The translations under genes were made by a program, and so were the position numbers. A DNA stretch of 64,000 bases from Marispirochaeta sp. (lineage in GTDB: Bacteria; Spirochaetota; Spirochaetia; JC444; Marispirochaetaceae). Each line of letters opens with the position of its first letter. Positions within the stretch are counted from its first letter, which is position 1. Shown in pieces: positions 25,760 through 34,520 of the stretch. The notes beneath the pieces are model-generated. The model did no database searches. It was not told the origin of the DNA and saw only the letters and a program-made list of their open reading frames with translations. The stretch spans positions 434,001-498,000 of the forward strand of contig NZ_OY764209.1 of NCBI RefSeq assembly GCF_963668165.1, read 5' to 3'.

Positions 25760-25843
25760 TCGACAATTATTCAATATCAATGCGGAAAGCAACGCGATAA
25801 AGTCTGATGTGTGTCAGGCAGTTAATGTGTATTCTCTGAAGAG

Positions 25844-25863
25844 AAGGTGAACAAGATCACCTT
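25844..25863 (+). promoter_or_regulatory. Inverted repeat AAGGTGA-N6-TCACCTT upstream of lacI-type gene (possible operator)
   Basis: Perfect 7-bp arms around ACAAGA. Nearly the same sequence (AAGGTGAACAAGGTCACC) recurs at 25960-25977, where it overlaps the regulator's GTG start. Two spaced palindromes before a LacI-family gene suggest autoregulation, though a partial duplication of the gene start is an alternative. Confidence 0.4.
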
Positions 25864-25962
25864 AACAATCCAGATAAATAAATAATTTCACTTTACAAAA
25901 CCTGCAACCTGGTATTATCATGGAATTTATACAATTTATATGAATATTGAGGTTGCACGAAG

Positions 25963-26973
25963 GTGAACAAGGTCACCATCTCGGACATTGCAAATCATGC
26001 AGGTGTATCAAAAACTTCGGTAAGCTATGTTCTTTCCGGGAAAAAACGTCTCAGTGCCGATGTCGAAGAACGGGTGATGAAAACTGTTGAAAAACTTGGT
26101 TACACACCGCCGCGGCATACGGCACGGCTCTACAAGAAACCTCCGAAGATCATCAACTTCTGTCTTCCATTGGAGTCGGGAACAATAAGTGACGACCCCT
26201 ACTATATTCCGCTTATAGAGGGAGCGATGGAATATGCTGCGGCTCATGGTTATCACATGATGATTACGCGGCTGACACAGGGAGACGAAGCTGCGAAAGA
26301 GATGTTTTATCACAGCTTTGAATATGTGGACGGAATAATTCTCTGCAATCTGCAGCGGGATCACGTGTACGAGCAGGCATTGATTGACTATGGTATTCCC
26401 TATGTAGTTAACGGTACCCCGGACAATGTCGATACAAAGTACTATGTTGATGCCGATATCGAAGGCATCGCATATCAGGCTGCTACCTATTTACTCAAAA
26501 AAGGTCACAGGCAAATCTGTTACATCAACCTCGCAGAGCATCTGCTGCAGAGCCAGCAGCGGCTAAGTGGTTTTCAGCTGGCGCATCAGGAATTTGGTCT
26601 TCCATGGGAAGAGCACTGCCATTCATTCTGCAATGTCAGCATGGAAGAATCGTACGAGCTGATGGAAAAAGTTCTTCAGAGTAAGCAGCATTCAATAACT
26701 GCCGTAATTACATCAAATGAAATTCAGGCGCGAGGCGCAATCAAAGTGCTGCAGGAGCGTCAGATAGCCATTCCGCAGCAGATAGCTGTGGTCAGCATGG
26801 GCGGAAGTTCTTTGTCTGTCATCGGGCATCCGAAAGTAACAACTATCGATTTTTCCCCGGCAAAGATTGGGTATGAATCAGCGAAAATGCTGATTGAGGT
26901 CATCACCAGAAAACGCATCCGCCCCTCACAACTCATTGTTCCGGGAAAACTGATTGAACGGGAATCTTCATAA
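25963..26973 (+). CDS. LacI-family transcriptional regulator
   Basis: 336 aa from GTG 25963. N-terminal LacI HTH (VTISDIANHAGVSKTSVSYVLSGKKRLSADVEERV) with the hinge region, then a periplasmic-binding-protein-like sensor (DGIILCNLQRDH, VNGTPDNVDTKYYVDADIEG, AVITSNEIQARGAIKVLQE). It probably represses the following binding protein-permease-GH31 operon, which starts 64 bp downstream on the same strand, with an alpha-glycoside or its product as inducer. The start codon lies inside a palindrome. Confidence 0.92.
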   Translation: MNKVTISDIANHAGVSKTSVSYVLSGKKRLSADVEERVMKTVEKLGYTPPRHTARLYKKPPKIINFCLPLESGTISDDPYYIPLIEGAMEYAAAHGYHMMITRLTQGDEAAKEMFYHSFEYVDGIILCNLQRDHVYEQALIDYGIPYVVNGTPDNVDTKYYVDADIEGIAYQAATYLLKKGHRQICYINLAEHLLQSQQRLSGFQLAHQEFGLPWEEHCHSFCNVSMEESYELMEKVLQSKQHSITAVITSNEIQARGAIKVLQERQIAIPQQIAVVSMGGSSLSVIGHPKVTTIDFSPAKIGYESAKMLIEVITRKRIRPSQLIVPGKLIERESS

Positions 26974-27037
26974 ATACCCGAATCGTATGACGCGACCGGG
27001 CATTGAAGAAATAATCTTGAAGAAGGAGTGTTTTATT

Positions 27038-28348
27038 ATGAACATGGGGAAAAAAAGTATAGGCATCCTGCTTGTACTGAGTATGCTGCTTGTCGGTGCC
27101 TCCGGTCTCTTGTTTGCGGCTGGACAGAAATCCGCTGAAGAAGGCCCGATAACGCTGACAGTCTGGAACTTCAAATATGCCGAGGAAAAGTCCGGAAAAG
27201 CATTTCGAGAAATGGACCAGCTCTTTATGGAGCAGAATCCGAACATTATAATCGATCACCAGGCTCAGCCCGAGTCAAACTACTACCAGATGCTTCTGTA
27301 TGCATTTTCCGCGGAGAGTGAACTCGATGTTTTTCTGACACATACCGACCAGCGGGCCTGGGAGATTTCGGATTCTTTTTATGTGCTGGATGATGACATC
27401 GCTGATGTTATGGATACATACGCTGCATCGGCGCTTCAGGCATGCTCAGAGACCAACTCAGCAAATTCAGACATCAAGATATTGCCCTTAACAGCACAGG
27501 GTACTGGATTCTATTACAACAAAGCCAACTTCAAAAAAGCCGGACTCGATCCTGAAGCCGTCCCTTCGAATTGGGATGATTTCCTGTCTGCCTGTGAAGC
27601 ACTAAAAAATGCGGGTATTACCCCGATCATTTTCGGCAATCAGGGGAGCACCTTCGGTATTGATTTTACCTATCGCGCTATTCTGGGAACACTCCTTGGC
27701 GAAAAGGGGATAAACGGCTTTGCCGACGGCTCGACAAATTTCACAGATCCGGAATTCGTACAGGCAACAAAAATGATCAAGGAGCTGTATGACAAGGGAT
27801 ACGTAAACGTAGAGAATGGCTCAATTCCCTATTTTATGGATGCCATCAATCAGTTCAAGAATGGCAATGGCGGAATCTTCTGCGGACTTACATCCGATAT
27901 CGCGCACTGGAAAGATTTTGGAGAAGCCCTTGGCTACGAATCTGTCGGTTACTTTTCGGCTCCTGTCGCCGGCAATGCTCAATATCCTGAAGCTCAGATC
28001 AACCAGGGCGCCGGAATCGGTTTTGCTGTTACAAACTACAGCCCTCATGCAAAAGCCGCGGCAAAGTATATTAAATTTATAACCTCAGGAGATGCTGGAA
28101 AAATTTTCATGGATACGACGGGAGCAATAGTGCCGAATTCAACAATTCCCATAGACGCTTCGAATTCGATGCTTACCGAGATACTGGACCGCATGAACAA
28201 CAACGCCGTGCCTGATTACATGAACCGGGTACCAGGAGGAATGATTCAGGATTTTTATAATTTAATGAATTTATACTTCATCGCCGGTGGAATCAGCCAG
28301 GAAAAGTATATCGAACAGGTACAGAAAATATACAAAAGTAATCTCTAA
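27038..28348 (+). CDS. ABC sugar transporter, extracellular solute-binding protein
   Basis: 436 aa from ATG 27038 (GAAGGAG 11 bp upstream; an earlier in-frame TTG-type start overlapping lacI is rejected). Signal peptide MNMGKKSIGILLVLSMLLVGASGLLFAAG with a spirochaete-style Ala-rich end and no Cys. SBP_bac_1 fold: LTVWNF, LDVFLTHTDQRAW, GTGFYYNKANFKKAGLDP..VPSNWDDFL, GDAGKIFMDTTGAIVPN. It captures an oligosaccharide for the two permeases that follow. No ATPase gene is in the operon, so a shared MsiK/MalK-type ATPase elsewhere is needed. Confidence 0.93.
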   Translation: MNMGKKSIGILLVLSMLLVGASGLLFAAGQKSAEEGPITLTVWNFKYAEEKSGKAFREMDQLFMEQNPNIIIDHQAQPESNYYQMLLYAFSAESELDVFLTHTDQRAWEISDSFYVLDDDIADVMDTYAASALQACSETNSANSDIKILPLTAQGTGFYYNKANFKKAGLDPEAVPSNWDDFLSACEALKNAGITPIIFGNQGSTFGIDFTYRAILGTLLGEKGINGFADGSTNFTDPEFVQATKMIKELYDKGYVNVENGSIPYFMDAINQFKNGNGGIFCGLTSDIAHWKDFGEALGYESVGYFSAPVAGNAQYPEAQINQGAGIGFAVTNYSPHAKAAAKYIKFITSGDAGKIFMDTTGAIVPNSTIPIDASNSMLTEILDRMNNNAVPDYMNRVPGGMIQDFYNLMNLYFIAGGISQEKYIEQVQKIYKSNL

Positions 28349-28376
28349 ACTACTGTATCTATTGAATGAATGCATT

Positions 28377-28411
28377 CAAGACTGCTGCATGCTTTGGCTG
28401 CGGCAGTCTTG
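28377..28411 (+). promoter_or_regulatory. Intercistronic hairpin between binding-protein and permease genes
   Basis: CAAGACTGCTGCA-N9-TGCGGCAGTCTTG, a 13-bp stem with one G.U pair. Such hairpins after the binding-protein gene protect its mRNA and cause partial termination, giving excess binding protein over permease; this role is inferred. Confidence 0.6.
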
Positions 28412-28430
28412 CATATAATCAGGAGTTACC

Positions 28431-29336
28431 GTGCGTCACCATGTTTTGCGAAAAAGATTCCGTATAAGTCAGGATGCGAAGGACGGCTGGATGCTGCTTC
28501 TGCCGCTGCTTTTGCTGACAGGAGTTTTTCTGGTCTATCCTGTAGCGTCAAATTTCTACTACAGTTTGACGAAATGGAAGGGTCTGGGAGAGCCGGTTTT
28601 CATTGGGCTGCAAAACTATATACGGCTGTTCCAGGATGACAGGTTCTACAGCTCTTTGACGAATCTTTTTATTCTTGTGCTTTATATCCCTCTCGGAGTC
28701 TTTGTCCCGCTGGGACTTGCCGCTGTTCTGCGAAACGGAATGAGGGGATGGCAACTGTATCGCGGACTGCTCTATCTGCCGAATGTCCTGGGACCGGTAA
28801 TTCTCGGAACAATCTTTTCCGTTATGCTCAGTCAGGTAGGCCCGATTACAGAGATATTGACCCGCCTCGGATTTGAGCATGCAAACAAATTTTATCTGCT
28901 CGGAAAGACATCTACGGCGATTCACACCCTCTCTTTTTTATTCGTTATCTGGATGCGGGTCGGATTCGGCTGTATCTATTTTCTTGCTGCCATGAGTACT
29001 ATTGATTCCAGCCTGTACGATGCGGCAAGAATTGATGGAACCAATAAATGGCAGGATTTTATTCATGTCACCATTCCCGGTATTCGGTTTTCTATTGAAT
29101 TCTTTACTGTTCTGGCATTCATCGAAGTCTTTGCGCGTATGTATGGCATGATTTTCACCCTGACAGGCGGCGGTCCCGGGTACGCGACCTATACGCTTGA
29201 ATTCGGTGTGTACATGATCAGTTTTGGCGCCTTCCAGAAAGGATACGCATCAGCCTGGTCTGTAGTACTCTTTTTCTTTTGCGCGATTATCGCCCTCATA
29301 CAGATCCGCCTTTTAAAGCAGGATAAAGCATCATGA
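28431..29336 (+). CDS. ABC sugar transporter permease (MalF/UgpA type)
   Basis: 301 aa from GTG 28431 with CAGGAG upstream. Six membrane helices; EAA coupling motif DAARIDGTNKWQDFIHVTIPGI. N-terminal cytoplasmic stretch RKRFRISQDAKDGW. Forms the heterodimeric channel with the next gene, which overlaps it by 4 bp (ATGA). Confidence 0.93.
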   Translation: MRHHVLRKRFRISQDAKDGWMLLLPLLLLTGVFLVYPVASNFYYSLTKWKGLGEPVFIGLQNYIRLFQDDRFYSSLTNLFILVLYIPLGVFVPLGLAAVLRNGMRGWQLYRGLLYLPNVLGPVILGTIFSVMLSQVGPITEILTRLGFEHANKFYLLGKTSTAIHTLSFLFVIWMRVGFGCIYFLAAMSTIDSSLYDAARIDGTNKWQDFIHVTIPGIRFSIEFFTVLAFIEVFARMYGMIFTLTGGGPGYATYTLEFGVYMISFGAFQKGYASAWSVVLFFFCAIIALIQIRLLKQDKAS

Positions 29337-30187
29337 CAGAAAAGAGCTTGAAGACTGAAAGATTTCGACGGAATTTCACACGGACGACAACGTATATAAT
29401 GCTGACAGTCTTTACACTGATTGTTGTTTATCCAATCTATTTCTCCATAATTTCCAGCTTGAAAACTACAGCGGATTATACCGCCGACAAGATCGGGTTT
29501 CCTGTGTCGGCGACCCTGGAGAATTTTGCAAACGTACTTGTGCAGATGAGTATGTTAAAGTATCTGGGCAACACGCTGCTGCTTGTGAGTGTGGCAATGA
29601 TTCTCTACTTCCTGATCTGCACAGCGGCAGGCTTCGCTTTCGGGATGCTCCGCTTCAAAGGGCGTTTAAGCGCTTTTACCTTTGTGCTGTTTATCCAGAT
29701 ATTCCCTCAGATGGTCATAGCCGGACAGGTGTATCAGCTGATCAGTAAAATGAGTCTTCTGAATACGTATACCGGACTGATTCTGATCTGGGTAGCGTAT
29801 TTCGCTCCCTTTGGCACCTATATAATGACGACCTATTACAGCAGCGTTCCGAAAGCACTGGTGGAATCCGCCAGAATCGATGGCGCCGGCGTTTTCCAGC
29901 AGCTGTTTCGAATCATGATCCCCATTGCAAAACCGATGATCGGCACTCTCGGTATTATCGGGGCATTGGCCATGTGGAACGAGCTGCCATTTTCCATGCT
30001 GATTCTTCAGCGACAGGAGCTGCGAACTCTGACTCTCGGTATAGCAATGATGCAGGGTGAATTCGGGCTTCAGACCCCGGTACTTTCCGCCGCCGTTCTG
30101 GTGACCTCAGGCGTACCGCTGATTCTCTACATCATATTCCAGAACTACATCACCATGGGATCTGTTGCAGGTTCCATTAAAGGATAA
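29333..30187 (+). CDS. ABC sugar transporter permease (MalG/UgpE type)
   Basis: 284 aa, six helices, EAA motif ESARIDGAGVFQQLFRIMIPIAKP and the MalG-type C-terminal QNYITMGSVAGSIKG. Translationally coupled to the MalF-type permease (overlap 29333-29336). Confidence 0.93.
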   Translation: MTEKSLKTERFRRNFTRTTTYIMLTVFTLIVVYPIYFSIISSLKTTADYTADKIGFPVSATLENFANVLVQMSMLKYLGNTLLLVSVAMILYFLICTAAGFAFGMLRFKGRLSAFTFVLFIQIFPQMVIAGQVYQLISKMSLLNTYTGLILIWVAYFAPFGTYIMTTYYSSVPKALVESARIDGAGVFQQLFRIMIPIAKPMIGTLGIIGALAMWNELPFSMLILQRQELRTLTLGIAMMQGEFGLQTPVLSAAVLVTSGVPLILYIIFQNYITMGSVAGSIKG

Positions 30188-30246
30188 ACAGCTCGTTATG
30201 AAATTAAGAAGCCCAAGGAAAATAAGGAAATTGAACTGGAGGGATT

Positions 30247-32646
30247 GTGAAACAATCTAACGATTTCGCCCATGATATGATCGACCTCGACGTCAGCCCT
30301 GAGCGGATACTCTACCTTGCCGCCAGGGATGTATCACCTGTTCAGAAAGCGGATGGAAGTGTTGAGATCACTATCCCGTTCCAGCCGATGCGGCATAACG
30401 GAACATTCGTGCCCCTCTCCGAATCCGAGCATCCGCGAAAACACATACCTTTTCGTCTTGCAGCTTATGGTAAAGAAGTGCTTCGTTTTTCCGGCGGTTT
30501 TTCGAATGAGCCGGTGGACGAAGACTCCATCATGCTTAATCCGGATAAATCTGTACGGATGTGCGCTCTGCATCTCAGCGAACCGGGAAACGGCACCTAT
30601 ACTGTACACGATGATAATGGAAAGCTGCGCGCCCGTATCTCTGTAGTGCCGCACCCGGTAAACAATTGGAGCGACCTTCAGCGAGCTGCGGATCCAATGA
30701 TGCAGATTGAGTTCTTTCCCGATGGTACCGAGAAGAGAGCAGTAAAGCCGATGAGTTATGACCATTTTTTCCCGGGGAAACTGGAATCTGTACCGTTCGG
30801 CTGTACTGCGGATAACACCAAAATCACCGGAACCCTTTTCTCATTTCATGCAGACCCCAATGAGCATTTCTACGGTACAGGAGAACGTTTCAGCCGCCTG
30901 GACCTTGCGGGGAAAACCATCACCCTGGAAAATACCGATGCCCTGGGAACAGCAAGCCGAAAAGCCTATAAAAATGTTCCGTTCTATCTTTCAAGTGCCG
31001 GGTACGGCGTATTCATCCACTCAAGTGCACACATCAGACTGTCATTCGCGGATATTTCCAACCGTGCCGTGCAGGGACTGATTGATGATACCCGGCTGGA
31101 TCTGTTTCTGATCGGCGGCGGAACGCCTGAGCGCGTTATTCGCAATTACCGCGGACTGACCGGGTTTTCTCCTGAACTCCCCTTGTGGAGCTATGGAATG
31201 TGGATGAGCAGAATGACCTATTTCTCGGCGGATGAAGTGGAGCGTATTGCAGATCGGCTTCGGGAAGAATCGTATCCATGCGATGTTATCCATCTTGATT
31301 CAGGATATTTTTCTGAAGACTGGGTCTGCGATTGGGCTTTTTCACCGGAGCGGTTTCCCGAACCAAAGGAATTTATACGAAAACTCAGGGATAAAGGGTT
31401 TCATATAAGTGTATGGCAAACCCCCAATATCGGAAAAGACAATCCGCTTTATCCGGAAGCAAAGCGTAACGGATATCTGCCGGCACTGAAAGAAGAAGAC
31501 CACATGAACACCATGTCTGACTTTTCCGGACAGGATTTCGGAGGACAGATCGATTTCACCTATGAACCGGCGGCAAAATGGTACAAAAAGCTGCTGAGAG
31601 GACTCCTTGATCTGGGGGTTGAATGCATCAAGACCGATTTCGGCGAGAAGATACTGCTGCATGCTGATTTCAAACGGATGTCCGGAGAGAGACTGCACAA
31701 TATCTATTCCCTGCTGTACCAGAAAGCGGCTTTTGAGACGACTGCTGAATACGCTGACAAACCGTTTATCTGGGGACGGTCCTGCTGGGCAGGAGGACAG
31801 CGGTATCCGCTGCACTGGGGAGGCGACACCTCGGCCACCTGGGACGGATTGGCTTCTTCACTTCGCGGCGGGCTGCAATTCGGATTATCGGGATACACAT
31901 TCTGGAGTCACGATATTCCCGGCTTTCACGGACTGCCGGAATTCATGAACAGCTGGCCGTCGGAAACACTCTATATGCGATGGACGCAGTTCGGGGTGTT
32001 TACTTCGCACATGCGCTATCATGGATCCACACCGCGTGAGCCCTGGGAGTTTCCGGAAACAGCGGGTCTCGTGCGTTCCTGGCTGCGGCTGCGTTACGCG
32101 CTGATCCCCTATATTCTGCAGGAAGCTGCCTATTGCACCGGACGGGGGAATCCTGATGATTATACAGAGACTGAGGCTAAGGGCAACAATGCAAACGGCC
32201 GGCCGATGATGTCGCCGTTGCTGCTGGATTATTCAAATGATCCGAATACCTGGCATATCGATGATCAGTATCTCTTCGGACGGGACCTTCTTGTTGCACC
32301 TATCATGAATGATGAAGGCATCAGGGATATTTATCTTCCCGAAGGAGACTGGTTCGACTTATATACGGGTAAAGTATTTACCGGCGGCCGCTGGCTGCTT
32401 CAGGTTCTTTATCCGCTTGCAGCGTTCCCTGTATTCGTACGTTCCGGGGCGGTCATTCCGTATTATCCCGATCAGGTAAACTCGACCGCAGAGATGGATT
32501 TGAGCAGAGTGAAGTATATACAGTTTTTACACAGAATGTCTGCGCATCAGGATGACAAACAGACTGGAGCATTTAATGGATTGGTGTCTTCTCCTTTAGG
32601 GAAACTATGCGGTTTTTCTGCCGAAGAGATTCAAATCGGGTTCTGA
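30247..32646 (+). CDS. GH31 alpha-glycosidase (alpha-xylosidase YicI-like)
   Basis: 799 aa from GTG 30247 (GGAGG 5 bp upstream). Contains the N-terminal galactose-mutarotase-like domain (FYGTGERFSRLDLAGKTITLENTDALGT), the catalytic barrel with nucleophile in CIKTDFGEK (~Asp465) and acid/base in HWGGDTSATWDG (~Asp527), and the proximal C-terminal sheet domain (LFGRDLLVAPIM..G.RDIYLPEGDWFDLYTGK). The pattern is closest to alpha-xylosidases such as YicI, acting on isoprimeverose or xyloglucan oligosaccharides; alpha-glucosidase remains possible. No signal peptide: it cleaves the imported disaccharide. The last ~40 residues are poorly conserved and end FSAEEIQIGF. Confidence 0.92.
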   Translation: MKQSNDFAHDMIDLDVSPERILYLAARDVSPVQKADGSVEITIPFQPMRHNGTFVPLSESEHPRKHIPFRLAAYGKEVLRFSGGFSNEPVDEDSIMLNPDKSVRMCALHLSEPGNGTYTVHDDNGKLRARISVVPHPVNNWSDLQRAADPMMQIEFFPDGTEKRAVKPMSYDHFFPGKLESVPFGCTADNTKITGTLFSFHADPNEHFYGTGERFSRLDLAGKTITLENTDALGTASRKAYKNVPFYLSSAGYGVFIHSSAHIRLSFADISNRAVQGLIDDTRLDLFLIGGGTPERVIRNYRGLTGFSPELPLWSYGMWMSRMTYFSADEVERIADRLREESYPCDVIHLDSGYFSEDWVCDWAFSPERFPEPKEFIRKLRDKGFHISVWQTPNIGKDNPLYPEAKRNGYLPALKEEDHMNTMSDFSGQDFGGQIDFTYEPAAKWYKKLLRGLLDLGVECIKTDFGEKILLHADFKRMSGERLHNIYSLLYQKAAFETTAEYADKPFIWGRSCWAGGQRYPLHWGGDTSATWDGLASSLRGGLQFGLSGYTFWSHDIPGFHGLPEFMNSWPSETLYMRWTQFGVFTSHMRYHGSTPREPWEFPETAGLVRSWLRLRYALIPYILQEAAYCTGRGNPDDYTETEAKGNNANGRPMMSPLLLDYSNDPNTWHIDDQYLFGRDLLVAPIMNDEGIRDIYLPEGDWFDLYTGKVFTGGRWLLQVLYPLAAFPVFVRSGAVIPYYPDQVNSTAEMDLSRVKYIQFLHRMSAHQDDKQTGAFNGLVSSPLGKLCGFSAEEIQIGF

Positions 32647-32712
32647 CGGCAGATATGCTGCTGAGGTACAGCAGCTGTGCAAGATATAATCGTAAACAGG
32701 AGTCAGTATTTT

Positions 32713-33825
32713 ATGTGGAAAAAGGACTGGGACCAGCTGCAGCAGCATTTTACTGAATTCTGGCAGAGAAAGGGATTCATACTATCTACATGGAACAGCT
32801 CTTTCCAGACAGAACGGATCACCTGTCCCGATCCGGAAAATGTTCTTCCGGACATAAACAGCATTATGCGGTTTATTGAAGAGAAGGACAGATGGGACCA
32901 GTTCTATCTTAACCCGGAACTGGTAGCACAGCAGCAGCGCGATGCACTCTGCCGTGCTCTGTATCCGGGGGACCTGATGCCCTTCGCTTACTGCGACTGG
33001 GGCACCATCTCGCTGGCCCCGATGCTGGGAGCTGAGCAGCACTTCGGAAAGGAGACTGTCTGGTACACCCACAAGAATGCACCGGTATCCCCCGACAACG
33101 ACCGACCGCTTGTTCTGAAGGAAGATGATCAATGGTACCGGATGCTGCGGGAACTGGCTCGGATCGGAACAGCCCGGGCTGAGGGTAAGTATCATTGCGG
33201 GTTTCCTGCTGTATGCGGTGGTCTGGATGTGCTCGCCGAACTTCGCGGCGCTTCCGAGCTCTGTATGGATCTGGTGCTCGAACCGGACTGGGTAAAGGAA
33301 AAGCTGCGGGAAATAGACCAGGCGAGCCGGGAAGCGTACCTTAGCCTGTATGATATCATGAGGGCCGATGGCGGTTCCATGTTTCACGCTTTTTTCATGG
33401 TATGGGGACGCGGAAAAACTTCCCTGATTCAATGTGATTTCGCTGCTCTTATATCGGAGGAGATGTTCCGGGAATTTGCCGTCCCTTCAATTCGCGATGC
33501 GTGTTCCTGCCTGGACTACAGCCTCTATCATGTGGATGGACCAGAAGCTGTGAGAACCGTGGATGCTCTGCTGGAGATCGATGAAATCGACTGTATTGAA
33601 TTTACTCCTGGGCCGAAGGTCCCACAGGGCGGCGATCCGAAATGGTACCCTCTTTACAGAAAAATCAAGGATTCCGGAAAATGTGTTCAGGCGGTGGAAA
33701 TGCAGGCCTCGGAAGTAGTTCCCCTTCTGGAAGCTCTGGGACCGGAGGGGATGTACTTGATGGTCAATTTTCAGTCTGAACGGGAACTATACGATACACT
33801 GGAAGCAGTTGAAAGATTCCGTTGA
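32713..33825 (+). CDS. Uroporphyrinogen decarboxylase-like (URO-D fold) protein of a sugar operon
   Basis: 370 aa from ATG 32713 with GGAG 10 bp upstream (GTG 32677 is an alternative). Features of the URO-D/MtaA/CmuA fold are CDWGTISLAPMLGAEQHFGKETVW, MDLVLEPDWVKEKLREIDQ, and a C-terminal barrel with YHVDGPEAVRTVDALLEIDEIDCIEFTPGP. It lacks the classic N-terminal substrate-binding motif of HemE, so it is not haem biosynthetic. Such proteins recur in carbohydrate operons without assigned function. Last gene of the GH31 operon, 66 bp after it; a second relative is at 62598. Confidence 0.75.
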   Translation: MWKKDWDQLQQHFTEFWQRKGFILSTWNSSFQTERITCPDPENVLPDINSIMRFIEEKDRWDQFYLNPELVAQQQRDALCRALYPGDLMPFAYCDWGTISLAPMLGAEQHFGKETVWYTHKNAPVSPDNDRPLVLKEDDQWYRMLRELARIGTARAEGKYHCGFPAVCGGLDVLAELRGASELCMDLVLEPDWVKEKLREIDQASREAYLSLYDIMRADGGSMFHAFFMVWGRGKTSLIQCDFAALISEEMFREFAVPSIRDACSCLDYSLYHVDGPEAVRTVDALLEIDEIDCIEFTPGPKVPQGGDPKWYPLYRKIKDSGKCVQAVEMQASEVVPLLEALGPEGMYLMVNFQSERELYDTLEAVERFR

Positions 33826-33843
33826 TTTGGAGTCTATGAAATA

Positions 33844-34353
33844 TCAATATATCCTGCTCAATAATTCTTCAAATGATTCCTGTATTGTCTTTCCGGCTGT
33901 ATCTACAATAATAATATCTTTATTCCATGGATGGTAATCCCTATTCCTGATTTCTTCCCAAGATGGCAACTTCAAACCTTCTATTTCCGGTATCCGGCTC
34001 TCCGCTCTTCTTTTATGCTCCTCCGCGTCACTGCAGAGTACTTCGATATTGATAAAGTCCGCTCTGTTTTCCAGAGCAACATTTTCCCATTCATTTCGGG
34101 TAAGAGTCCAGGGATTGCATGAATCGGAAACAACACTAATACCGAGTTTCAGGTTATCCGCGGCTATTCGATACGCCAACCGGTATCCTTCTCCCTGGAC
34201 ATTACAGGAGCAGAAGTCCCGTAAGCCCTGTTCGATTGTGTCCGCTCGTATATAGGCAGCATGCATCTCCTTTGCCATCAGTTTTGCAAGGCTCGACTTG
34301 CCGGCAGCAGGCAAACCGGAGAAGATATATAGAACAGATTTTGTTGCTTTCAT
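33844..34353 (-). CDS. P-loop nucleoside/zeta-type kinase-like ATPase (AAA_33)
   Basis: 169 aa. Walker A at residues ~12-20 (SGLPAAGKSSLAKLMAKEM), a lid and acceptor region YIRADTIEQGLRD, and a C-terminal IIIVDTAGKTIQESFEELLSRIY. Matches the small-molecule kinase/zeta-toxin-like AAA_33 family, which phosphorylates nucleotides, sugars or antibiotics; substrate unknown. Stands alone, convergent with the URO-D-like gene, whose stop is 19 bp away. The 167 bp upstream contain no other feature I can support. Confidence 0.75.
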   Translation of the reverse strand: MKATKSVLYIFSGLPAAGKSSLAKLMAKEMHAAYIRADTIEQGLRDFCSCNVQGEGYRLAYRIAADNLKLGISVVSDSCNPWTLTRNEWENVALENRADFINIEVLCSDAEEHKRRAESRIPEIEGLKLPSWEEIRNRDYHPWNKDIIIVDTAGKTIQESFEELLSRIY

Positions 34354-34520
34354 TGAACTCCCATTTTATTTCTGTTATATAAAACGCACTTGATCTTCGT
34401 AATCAGAACAATCGGTCTCCATGTCGAATGCTTTTCGTGGAAGCTCCTGCCACTGCTCTTATTGTTCCGCACATGACAAGTCACATAATCTCCTTGAAAA
34501 CCAAGATCAATAATCCAGGA

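Noticed and set aside
32677-33825. Calling the URO-D-like proteins hemE
   Set aside because: The N-terminal substrate-arginine motif of true uroporphyrinogen decarboxylases is not visible, and neither gene has haem-pathway neighbours.
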